Positions 6,535 through 12,538 of a stretch of 12,538 nt of DNA are shown here, piece by piece (position 1 is the stretch's first letter; each line of letters begins with the position of its first letter). This DNA is from an uncultured archaeon (GTDB lineage: Archaea > Halobacteriota > Methanosarcinia > Methanosarcinales > Methanoperedenaceae), in NCBI GenBank assembly GCA_902386085.1, contig CABMIA010000168.1, positions 1-12,538 of the forward strand, read 5' to 3'. Below the pieces are notes generated by a model. It was not told the origin of the DNA, did not search any database, and saw only the letters and a program-made list of their open reading frames with translations. The position numbers were made by a program, and so were the translations under genes.

Positions 6535-7227
6535 ATGGGAAGACATCAAAAAAGAGTTGCAGCTCCAGTATCATGGCCGATAACAAGAAAGACCCATGCA
6601 TGGGTGGTCGGCGCAAATGCCGGCGCTCATTCAAAACAAACAGGAATTCCATTGCTTGTAATTGTCAGGGATTTCCTTAAACTTGCTAATAACAGCAGGG
6701 AAGCAAAGAAAATCATTAATGAAGGGAATATTTTAGTTGACGGGATAGCAAGAAAAGATTATAAATACATAACAGGCCTCTTCGATATAATTTCGGTTCC
6801 TGCACAGAATGAATATTATCGGCTCCTGCTGGATGTCAACAACAGGTTCAAACTGTATAAAGAAGGTCCGGATGCACATAAGTTATGCAGGATCAATGAC
6901 AAGACCATAATGAGAAAAGGAGCGGTGCAGCTCAATCTGCATGATGGAAGTAATTTCATTGCATCCAATGAATATAAAACTTTTGATACGGTCATTCTGT
7001 CTTTACCCGACCACAAGATTACCAAGCACATAGCATATAAACCCGGTAATCTTGCCATGATAGTGGGAGGAGAGCATTCAGGGGAGGTAGGGAAGATAAA
7101 ACAGATCCGAAAAGTCCGGGGTTCAGGGACGAACATGGTCGTCCTATCCAATGAAAAGGATTTCGAAACGATTGAAAATTATGTATTTGTCATAGGTGAA
7201 TCCACACCTGAGATCAAGGTGGTTTGA
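6535..7227 (+). CDS. rps4e: Small ribosomal subunit protein eS4
   Basis: This 230-residue protein is specific to archaea and eukaryotes and binds 16S rRNA on the small-subunit body. It starts [19 protein letters not shown], the family signature. An S4-type RNA-binding segment follows (about residues 43-105; [20 protein letters not shown], then [17 protein letters not shown]). Then comes the central eS4 domain and a C-terminal KOW segment (about 169-195; [19 protein letters not shown]). There is no gap to uL24 and 1 nt to uL5. An in-frame GTG near its end (7196) extends the uL5 frame backward, but it is not the uL5 start. Confidence 0.97.
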   Translation: MGRHQKRVAAPVSWPITRKTHAWVVGANAGAHSKQTGIPLLVIVRDFLKLANNSREAKKIINEGNILVDGIARKDYKYITGLFDIISVPAQNEYYRLLLDVNNRFKLYKEGPDAHKLCRINDKTIMRKGAVQLNLHDGSNFIASNEYKTFDTVILSLPDHKITKHIAYKPGNLAMIVGGEHSGEVGKIKQIRKVRGSGTNMVVLSNEKDFETIENYVFVIGESTPEIKVV

Positions 7228-7228
7228 A

Positions 7229-7735
7229 ATGAATCCGATAAGAACACCTTCCATCGATAAGATCACAGTTCATATAGGTACGGGAGAAAGCGGCGAGAGA
7301 CTGACTAATGCAGAAAAACTGCTCCAGACGATTGTCAAACAGAAGACTGTGCGCGCGATGGCTCATAAAACGATACCCGCATTTTCGATAAAGAAAAAAG
7401 AGCCTATCGGATGTAAAGTGACATTGAGAGGCAAAAAAGCCTCGGATTTCATTAAAACCGCCCTGAAGATCGTTGAAAATAAAATAAGCGCATCCCAGTT
7501 CGACAACGCTGGCAATTTTTCATTCGGGATCGAAGAACATACCGATTTCCCGGGGATGAAATACGATCCTTCGATAGGCATATTCGGGATGGATGTTAAC
7601 GTGGCGCTGAAAAGACCTGGATACAGGATAAGCAGGCGAAAGATAGAGAAACATAAAATACCGCAGAACCACAGGCTGACAAAAGAAGATTCGATTTCTT
7701 TTGTAAAAGAAAAGTACGGTGTGGAGGTAATTTAA
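7229..7735 (+). CDS. rpl5: Large ribosomal subunit protein uL5
   Basis: This 168-residue protein is the archaeal uL5, which binds 5S rRNA and contacts the P-site tRNA. The N-terminus [20 protein letters not shown] is typical. It is followed by [20 protein letters not shown] and [18 protein letters not shown]. The C-terminal half reads [20 protein letters not shown] and then [20 protein letters not shown], matching the family closely. The frame is open to a GTG at 7196, but the ATG at 7229 has GGTGG 5 nt upstream and gives the correct length. It ends with TAA immediately before the uS14 ATG. Confidence 0.97.
   Translation: MNPIRTPSIDKITVHIGTGESGERLTNAEKLLQTIVKQKTVRAMAHKTIPAFSIKKKEPIGCKVTLRGKKASDFIKTALKIVENKISASQFDNAGNFSFGIEEHTDFPGMKYDPSIGIFGMDVNVALKRPGYRISRRKIEKHKIPQNHRLTKEDSISFVKEKYGVEVI
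7723..7728 (+). promoter_or_regulatory. Strong Shine-Dalgarno site of uS14
   Basis: GGAGGT lies 7 nt before the ATG at 7736, inside the last codons of uL5. It fixes the start of this short gene. Most other genes here use the weaker GGTGA form. Confidence 0.85.
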
Positions 7736-7888
7736 ATGGAAAGAAGTAAGAAAAAATTCGGAAGAGGCGCTAATGTCTGTAAACGCTGTAGCAGAAAACA
7801 GGGGCTTGTTCGAAAATACGGCATATACCTCTGCAGGCAATGCTTCCGCGAAATTGCATACAGCATGGGCTTTGAGAAATATACATAG
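7736..7888 (+). CDS. rps14: Small ribosomal subunit protein uS14, zinc-ribbon type
   Basis: This 50-residue protein matches the short zinc-binding uS14 of archaea, located in the 30S head. Two CxxC pairs are visible, C15/C18 (CKRC) and C33/C36 (CRQC), and would hold one zinc ion. The rest is basic: [13 protein letters not shown] at the start and [13 protein letters not shown] at the end. The ATG follows the uL5 stop without a gap and has a strong SD site, GGAGGT at 7723-7728, 7 nt upstream. It ends in TAG, with an in-frame TGA two codons later (7895-7897) as a natural backup stop. Confidence 0.96.
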   Translation: MERSKKKFGRGANVCKRCSRKQGLVRKYGIYLCRQCFREIAYSMGFEKYT

Positions 7889-7896
7889 GTGATTTG

Positions 7897-8286
7897 ATGT
7901 TACTTGATACACTCGCAGATGCATTATCCGTAATGAAAAATGCAGAAGTTATCGGCAAACCCGAATGTACCGTCAGCCCGGCTTCAAAACTTATAGGAAA
8001 TGTACTGAAAGTCATGAAGGATAAAGGATACATCGGTGAGTTCGAATTCATCGATGACGGCAAATCCGGTTTGTTTAAAGTGAAGCTCAAAGGAAAAATC
8101 AACAAGTGCGGAGTAATAAGGCCAAGACATGCGGTCAAGAATACCGAGTTTGAGAAATGGGAGAAGCGCTTCCTCCCGGCAAGAGGCTTTGGCTCTATTA
8201 TCATAACTACGCCCGATGGCGTCATGACCCATAATGAAGCCAGAGAGAACGGCTTGGGCGGGCAATTGCTTGCTTATGTTTATTAG
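7897..8286 (+). CDS. rps8: Small ribosomal subunit protein uS8
   Basis: This 129-residue protein binds the central domain of 16S rRNA. The N-terminus [20 protein letters not shown] is the archaeal form. It includes [20 protein letters not shown], and near the end [20 protein letters not shown], then [11 protein letters not shown], the conserved C-terminal rRNA-binding loop. GGTGAT at 7888-7893 lies before the ATG at 7897; a TTG at 7894 was rejected. The stop is TAG (8284-8286). No other in-frame stop follows it before uL6, which lies in the same frame; see the findings. Confidence 0.97.
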   Translation: MLLDTLADALSVMKNAEVIGKPECTVSPASKLIGNVLKVMKDKGYIGEFEFIDDGKSGLFKVKLKGKINKCGVIRPRHAVKNTEFEKWEKRFLPARGFGSIIITTPDGVMTHNEARENGLGGQLLAYVY

Positions 8287-8295
8287 GTGAATGTT

Positions 8296-8826
8296 ATGGA
8301 AACAAAAAGAACAATCGGAATCCCTGAAGGCGTGAACGTCACTATTAGTAATGTTAATGACGTGTCGGTTTCGGGTCCTCTCGGGTCGCTCCAGAGGGGA
8401 CTCTGGTATCCGGGGGTCACAATCAAGAAAGTAGATTCTGAAATCATCGTGGATACAGAGATGCCAAGAAAAGAGCAACTGGCCATGCTTGGCACATACG
8501 AATCCCATTTGAAAAACATGATTACAGGAGTAAGCAAGGGCTATGAATACAAAATGAAAGTGGTTTATTCGCACTTCCCTATTCAGTTAAAGACCGAAGG
8601 GAATAACCTGATAATTAGTAATTTTCTTGGAGAAAAGAAATCCAGAAAGGCCGGGATCCTGGGTAATACCAAGGTCGCCATAAAAGGGGATCAGGTAGTT
8701 ATTTCCGGGATAAACAAGGAAGAAGTGGGACAGACCGCTGCCAATATCAGGATGGCGACAAAAATCAAAAGGTTTGACCCCAGGGTGTTCCAGGATGGAG
8801 TTTATTTAGTGGAACGAGGGCGGTAA
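8296..8826 (+). CDS. rpl6: Large ribosomal subunit protein uL6
   Basis: This 176-residue protein is uL6, located near the GTPase-associated centre and the sarcin-ricin loop. It has two similar domains. The first holds VNVTISNVNDVSVSGPLG, and the second reads NNLIISNFLGEKKSRKAGI. Its C-terminal part includes GINKEEVGQTAANIRMATKI, then KRFDPRVFQDGVYLVERGR. The ATG at 8296 has GGTGA (8286-8290) 5 nt upstream and gives METKRTIGIPEG. The frame opens at GTG 8287 right after the uS8 TAG, but that would place the SD site on the start codon. It ends 3 nt before eL32. Confidence 0.96.
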   Translation: METKRTIGIPEGVNVTISNVNDVSVSGPLGSLQRGLWYPGVTIKKVDSEIIVDTEMPRKEQLAMLGTYESHLKNMITGVSKGYEYKMKVVYSHFPIQLKTEGNNLIISNFLGEKKSRKAGILGNTKVAIKGDQVVISGINKEEVGQTAANIRMATKIKRFDPRVFQDGVYLVERGR

Positions 8827-8829
8827 AAC

Positions 8830-9312
8830 ATGAACGAAGAAGATATTAACAAATCAGAAGAAACCGTAACTGAAAAAATGCAGGTTGAAGAAATAAAAGC
8901 TCCACAGATTACAATAGCTCTCGATGATGAAACAAAGAGACTTCTTGGCGTCAGGAAAACACAAAAAAGCAAAAAACCAGTGTTTTTGCAAACGGATTCA
9001 CACAAGAAAAAGAAACTTAAGGATTACTGGAGAAGACCTGATGGCATTCATAACAAGACCCGTTATGCCCTCAAAGGGAAATGCCCCCTGGTAGAGGCCG
9101 GATACGGCAGTCCTGCTCTCGTGCGCGGACTCCATCCATCAGGATTTGATGAAGTTATTGTGAACAATCCTAAAGACCTTGAAGTTCTGGAAGTGGAAAG
9201 ACAGGCTGCCAGAATCGCCCATACCGTCGGGGAAAGAAAGCGTTCCCTGATAGAAAAGAAAGCTTCTGAGATGGGATTGAAGGTTTTAAACCCCACAAGG
9301 AGGGATGAGTGA
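8830..9312 (+). CDS. rpl32e: Large ribosomal subunit protein eL32 with acidic N-terminal extension
   Basis: eL32 is a 50S protein shared by archaea and eukaryotes. The core begins near residue 37 ([18 protein letters not shown]). It includes [15 protein letters not shown] and [20 protein letters not shown], and ends with [20 protein letters not shown]. Before it lie about 36 residues rich in Glu and Asp ([20 protein letters not shown] and following), which makes the protein 160 residues. The usable SD site (GGCGG before 8824) is weak, so a shorter product starting at the in-frame ATG 8878 cannot be excluded. Its 3' end overlaps the SD site of eL19. Confidence 0.94.
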   Translation: MNEEDINKSEETVTEKMQVEEIKAPQITIALDDETKRLLGVRKTQKSKKPVFLQTDSHKKKKLKDYWRRPDGIHNKTRYALKGKCPLVEAGYGSPALVRGLHPSGFDEVIVNNPKDLEVLEVERQAARIAHTVGERKRSLIEKKASEMGLKVLNPTRRDE

Positions 9313-9313
9313 A

Positions 9314-9796
9314 ATGACAGACCTGGCAAATCAGAGAAGGCTGGCTGCTGAAGTTATGGACATCGGAGTGAACAGGGTCTGGCTGGATCCCGAGGCTTCG
9401 AAGGATATAGAGGCAGCCCTTACAAGAGAAGATATCAGGAAATTAATCGAAGATGGAAAAGTAGACAAACGGGATATCAAAGGAATAAGCAGGGGCAGGG
9501 CGCGCAAAGTTGACGAGACGCGTGCTTACGGGCACAGGAAAGGACACGGTTCCAGAAGCGGGGCAAAAGGCGCACGAAGGCCCAAAAAGGAGCAGTGGAT
9601 GAAAAAAATCCGCGCGTTGCGAAGCCGGCTCAAGGAACTGAGGGACAATAATACCATTGATGCATCGAGATACAGAAAATTGTACAATAAAGCAAAAGGC
9701 GGGGAATATAGAAGCAGAGCGCATCTGAACGCTCATATCGAGCAGCTTAAATCAGAAGAACCCGCCAAAAAAGTACCTGCTGGTAAGGAGGCCTGA
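9314..9796 (+). CDS. rpl19e: Large ribosomal subunit protein eL19
   Basis: This 160-residue protein is the archaeal eL19, a mostly helical, very basic protein that also forms an inter-subunit bridge in related ribosomes. It reads [20 protein letters not shown] and [12 protein letters not shown], then the basic middle [20 protein letters not shown] and [20 protein letters not shown]. The end is a helical tail. An ATG at 9305 lies only one base after AGGAGG (9298-9303). The ATG at 9314 is 10 nt from it and matches the usual MTDLxNQ start, so it was chosen. It begins 1 nt after the eL32 stop. Confidence 0.95.
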   Translation: MTDLANQRRLAAEVMDIGVNRVWLDPEASKDIEAALTREDIRKLIEDGKVDKRDIKGISRGRARKVDETRAYGHRKGHGSRSGAKGARRPKKEQWMKKIRALRSRLKELRDNNTIDASRYRKLYNKAKGGEYRSRAHLNAHIEQLKSEEPAKKVPAGKEA

Positions 9797-9798
9797 GT

Positions 9799-10317
9799 AT
9801 GGCGACAGGAGCACGATACCGGGTTAAATTCAGACGGGCAAGGGATGGAAAAACCGATTACAGGGCGCGGAAACAGCTTCTGATATCCAGGAAACCGCGG
9901 TTTGTGGTGAGGAAAAGCTTAAAGAATACCAGTATGCAGCTGATCTTACCTGAGAAAGAAGGGGATGTAACCTTAGTTTCCGCCAATACCGCTGACCTGA
10001 AAAAATACGGGTACACCGGCGGGACAGGAAATCTTCCTTCGGCATACCTTGCCGGATTGCTATTAGGATATCGCGCCAAGAAAAAAGGACAGGCAGAAGC
10101 GATCCTTGATGCAGGACTTTATCAGGTAACGAAAGGGGGGCGGATTTACGCTGCCCTGAAAGGTGCTGTGGATTCGGGCCTGGAAATACCACACGACCCT
10201 GAAATATTCCCGTCCGAAGACAGGATTACAGGTAAACATATAGATAAATACAAAAAGACAAATATAAGCGGACAGTTCGATGCAGTGAAACAAAAGATCC
10301 AGGGCGAATTCAGGTGA
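9799..10317 (+). CDS. rpl18: Large ribosomal subunit protein uL18
   Basis: This 172-residue protein binds 5S rRNA together with uL5 and forms the central protuberance. It starts [20 protein letters not shown], then [20 protein letters not shown], the archaeal/eukaryotic form of the family. It includes the [20 protein letters not shown] segment, then [20 protein letters not shown]. The SD site AAGGAGG (9785-9791), 7 nt before the ATG, is among the strongest here. The stop TGA sits within the SD site of uS5 (AGGTGA). Confidence 0.97.
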   Translation: MATGARYRVKFRRARDGKTDYRARKQLLISRKPRFVVRKSLKNTSMQLILPEKEGDVTLVSANTADLKKYGYTGGTGNLPSAYLAGLLLGYRAKKKGQAEAILDAGLYQVTKGGRIYAALKGAVDSGLEIPHDPEIFPSEDRITGKHIDKYKKTNISGQFDAVKQKIQGEFR

Positions 10318-10321
10318 CAAT

Positions 10322-10945
10322 ATGAGAGACAGAGGTTTTGAAGAAGAGCAGGTAGAATGGGTTCCCCAGACGAGACTGGGTAAACTTGTTAAGGAAGGAC
10401 AGGTAACAACCATGGGAGAGGCGCTTGAATCCGGGCTGCCGATAAGGGAATCCCAGATCGTAGATGCTTTGATCCCGGAAATAAGGGATGAAGTTCTGGA
10501 TATAAACATGGTTCAGAGGATGACCGACTCTGGAAGAAGGGTGAAATTCAGAGCCACCGTAATAGTAGGCAATGGCGATGGTTTCCTCGGCCTGGGAGAA
10601 GGCAAAGATGTCCAGGTCGGTATTGCGATCAGGAAAGCGATTGATACTGCAAAAATGAACATAGTGGGTATCAAAAGGGGATGCGGTTCGTGGGAATGCG
10701 GCTGTGGCCTCGGGCATACCGTGCCTTTTGAGGTGCAGGGTAAAGCCGGAAGCGTGACCGTCGAGCTTAAACCAGCCCCGCGCGGGCTCGGATTGGCTTC
10801 CGGAGGTACTGCTAAAAAAGTTCTCGAGATTGCGGGTATAAAAGATGTGTGGGCACGGGCAAATGGAGAAACGAGGACAACCCTTAATTTTGCGAAAGCG
10901 ACGTATAACGCGCTAATAAGAACCACAACTATGAAGGTGAAATAA
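10322..10945 (+). CDS. rps5: Small ribosomal subunit protein uS5
   Basis: This 207-residue protein is the archaeal uS5, involved in decoding accuracy and in the mRNA entry channel. The N-terminal archaeal extension contains [16 protein letters not shown]. The double-stranded RNA-binding-like domain follows, with [20 protein letters not shown] and [14 protein letters not shown] cysteine-containing loop reads [15 protein letters not shown], and the C-terminal domain includes [26 protein letters not shown] lies 4 nt before the ATG. The stop TAA is directly followed by the uL30 ATG. Confidence 0.97.
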   Translation: MRDRGFEEEQVEWVPQTRLGKLVKEGQVTTMGEALESGLPIRESQIVDALIPEIRDEVLDINMVQRMTDSGRRVKFRATVIVGNGDGFLGLGEGKDVQVGIAIRKAIDTAKMNIVGIKRGCGSWECGCGLGHTVPFEVQGKAGSVTVELKPAPRGLGLASGGTAKKVLEIAGIKDVWARANGETRTTLNFAKATYNALIRTTTMKVK

Positions 10946-11407
10946 ATGCTAGCAGCAGTTCGACTCCGGGGAGGCGTAAAGACGCGTCAGGACATCAGGG
11001 ATACATTGAGCATGATGCATCTTGACCGGATAAATCACTGTGTGATCCTTCCCGAGACACCCAGTTACAGCGGTATGATACGGAAGGCAAAAGATTACAT
11101 CGCTTGGGGACCGGTTAATGCCGAAACCCTTGCGCAGATGCTTGAGAACCGGGGAAAACTTGAAGGCGGGGAATCCCTGACATCGGATTACCTGAGCAAG
11201 AACACGAAATTCAAATCATTTCTTGAGCTGGCGGCGGCGATATGTGAAGGGAAAGCGTCGGTCAGCGATGTTCCAAAGCTGAAGCCCGTTTTCCGGCTGC
11301 ATCCTGCAAGAAAAGGTCTTAAAGGCACGAAAAGGAACTTCCTTGAGGGAGGAGACCTTGGATTTCATGGAACTGAAATAAATGAACTTCTGAACAGGAT
11401 GAGGTAA
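10946..11407 (+). CDS. rpl30: Large ribosomal subunit protein uL30
   Basis: This 153-residue protein is the long archaeal/eukaryotic uL30 (bacterial ones are about 60 residues). The N-terminal ferredoxin-like part reads [20 protein letters not shown], then [20 protein letters not shown] and [15 protein letters not shown]. The archaeal C-terminal extension includes [20 protein letters not shown] and ends [16 protein letters not shown]. It starts immediately after the uS5 stop, with GGTGA 5 nt upstream. There is a 5-nt gap to uL15. Confidence 0.96.
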   Translation: MLAAVRLRGGVKTRQDIRDTLSMMHLDRINHCVILPETPSYSGMIRKAKDYIAWGPVNAETLAQMLENRGKLEGGESLTSDYLSKNTKFKSFLELAAAICEGKASVSDVPKLKPVFRLHPARKGLKGTKRNFLEGGDLGFHGTEINELLNRMR

Positions 11408-11412
11408 TTATT

Positions 11413-11871
11413 ATGCCCAAATCCAGAATAAAGAAATTCAGGGGAAAGAGAACTTTTGGCGGGGGCACGCATAAGAACAGGCGAGGCGGAGGAAGTCGCG
11501 GCGGCCGAGGTAACGCGGGTACATGCAAGCATCATTGTGTAAGATCGATGCAGCGTGGCCTGAGCTTTGGGAAGCATGGATTTAAAAGACCGGAATGCAT
11601 TGCGAGCGATAAGACCATCGTAAATATCGGTGAAATCGATGAAGCGATTGAACAACTGGTGGCTGATGGCTTTGCAGAAAAGAAAGGAGACGGATTTCAT
11701 ATTGATCTTGCGAATATCGGCATCGATAAAGTTCTAGGCAGCGGGAAAGTGACAAAACCTCTATTTATCACCGCTGGTGGTTTTTCATCCACTGCAAAAC
11801 AGAAAATAGATGAAGCGAAAGGAAAAGTCACTGAGCTAGCTGGAAAGACAGAAACGCCCAAACCAGAGTAA
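11413..11871 (+). CDS. rpl15: Large ribosomal subunit protein uL15
   Basis: This 152-residue protein is the archaeal uL15, a late assembly protein with a long extended basic N-terminus that penetrates 23S rRNA. The N-terminus is rich in Gly, Arg and Lys ([20 protein letters not shown], then [15 protein letters not shown]). The globular end carries [21 protein letters not shown] short Lys/Glu/Pro-rich tail ([13 protein letters not shown]) extends beyond the conserved part. GAGGT lies about 7 nt before the ATG. The gap to secY is 5 nt with no obvious SD site. Confidence 0.96.
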   Translation: MPKSRIKKFRGKRTFGGGTHKNRRGGGSRGGRGNAGTCKHHCVRSMQRGLSFGKHGFKRPECIASDKTIVNIGEIDEAIEQLVADGFAEKKGDGFHIDLANIGIDKVLGSGKVTKPLFITAGGFSSTAKQKIDEAKGKVTELAGKTETPKPE

Positions 11872-11876
11872 AAATT

Positions 11877-12538
11877 ATGGCTTTTGAAAGTCTAGAACCC
11901 TTACTGAAACGTCTGCCTGCGGTATCGCGTCCTGAAGGCCATGTCCATTTCAAGAAAAAACTAGGATGGACATTGGGGATTCTTGTCCTGTATTTTGCCT
12001 TGGCGAATATTCCTCTATTCGGGCTGGATAAGAGTTCGATTGATCTTTTTGAACTTTACCGGGCATTCTTTGCCGGTGCTTCAGGTTCTCTTATGGTGCT
12101 TGGGATAGGACCAATAGTAACTGCTTCTATCGTGCTGCAATTACTTGTGGGGGCAAACGTCATTAAGATGGATCTCACTGATGCGCACCAGCAAGCGATT
12201 TTCCAGGGGTTGCAAAAGCTCCTTGTATTTGTAATGGTAGCATTAGAAGCCCTACCGCAGATACTTGGCGGCTATATGCGTCCTGATGCCGGGCTCGCTG
12301 CGCAGCTTGGCATCAGCGTGAGCATGATTACCTTATTATTGTTCATCCAGATATGCATCGGAGGCATTTTGATCTTATACATGGACGAAATCGTCTCCAA
12401 ATGGGGCATAGGTTCTGGCGTAGGATTATTCATTATTGCAGGTGTTTCGCAGCAGATCGTAACAGGGATATTTAACTGGAAAAATGATGAGACAGGTTTC
12501 CCGATCGGGCTCATTCCAAAATGGATCTATATTGCAAG
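11877..12538 (+). CDS. secY: Protein translocase subunit SecY, N-terminal 220 residues (cut by window end)
   Basis: SecY forms the protein-conducting channel with SecE and Sec-beta in the cytoplasmic membrane. The frame is open from the ATG at 11877 to the window end. Residues 1-30 are cytosolic with basic HFKKKLG. A first membrane segment follows at about 31-50 (WTLGILVLYFALANIPLFGL). A plug/TM2 region follows at about 63-92, with GSLMVLGIGPIVTASIVLQL. Further membrane segments lie near 113-131 and 146-168, and around 180-199. DEIVSKWGIGSG (170-181) is the conserved SecY loop motif. secY is the usual last gene of the archaeal spc-type cluster. Truncation here is due to the window, not to mutation. 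Confidence 0.96.
   Translation, partial: MAFESLEPLLKRLPAVSRPEGHVHFKKKLGWTLGILVLYFALANIPLFGLDKSSIDLFELYRAFFAGASGSLMVLGIGPIVTASIVLQLLVGANVIKMDLTDAHQQAIFQGLQKLLVFVMVALEALPQILGGYMRPDAGLAAQLGISVSMITLLLFIQICIGGILILYMDEIVSKWGIGSGVGLFIIAGVSQQIVTGIFNWKNDETGFPIGLIPKWIYIA

Noticed and set aside
8284..8289. Annotating uS8-uL6 as a fused gene
   Set aside because: TAG is a normal stop in this window and uL6 has its own SD site and ATG. Fusion would need amber decoding, which is unproven.
7984..8574. Antisense open frame of 196 codons across uS8 and uL6
   Set aside because: It lies opposite two certain ribosomal genes, crosses their junction and has no recognisable protein features. The same holds for the other antisense frames in the window.

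Overview
The window is almost entirely one archaeal ribosomal-protein operon: the S10/spc-type super-cluster, read left to right on the + strand. It holds 23 complete genes and the first 220 codons of secY. The gene content is archaeal (eS4, eL32, eL19, RNase P protein Rpp29, zinc-ribbon uS14, archaeal uL30 and uL18). The protein sequences look most like Methanosarcinales-type Euryarchaeota, possibly an ANME-2/Methanoperedens-like lineage. That placement is from memory of family sequences, not from a search. Base composition is moderate, roughly mid-40s %GC by eye.

Layout. Bases 1-64 carry the first 21 codons of a divergent minus-strand gene of the PPC/DUF296 type. Bases 65-431 are a divergent intergenic region with TATA-like elements for both directions. 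It ends in two tandem, sequence-related hairpins directly before the uL3 Shine-Dalgarno (SD) site. Then follow uL3, uL4, uL23, uL2, uS19, uL22, uS3, uL29, Rpp29 (RNase P), uS17, uL14, uL24, eS4, uL5, uS14, uS8, uL6, eL32, eL19, uL18, uS5, uL30, uL15 and secY (cut by the window end). Junctions are tight: ATGA, TAATG or TGATG overlaps, zero spacing, or gaps of at most 12 nt. Many SD sites are GGTGA and lie on the previous stop codon, so translational coupling is likely. The genes supply large- and small-subunit ribosomal proteins, one tRNA 5'-processing subunit and the membrane translocon core.

The main anomaly is uL14. Its frame is interrupted at codon 73 by an in-frame TAG (6002-6004). The remaining 59 codons downstream are intact, in the same frame, conserved, and end at a second TAG exactly where a 132-residue archaeal uL14 should end. 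Possible explanations are amber readthrough or suppression (including pyrrolysine), a sequence or assembly error, or a true nonsense mutation in an essential gene. TAG also appears as the apparent normal terminator of four genes here (Rpp29, uL14, uS14, uS8). In the uS8 case it is the only thing separating two genes in the same reading frame (uS8 and uL6).

Otherwise the region is a conventional, well-preserved ribosomal-protein operon. I see no mobile elements, CRISPR arrays, tRNAs or rRNAs.
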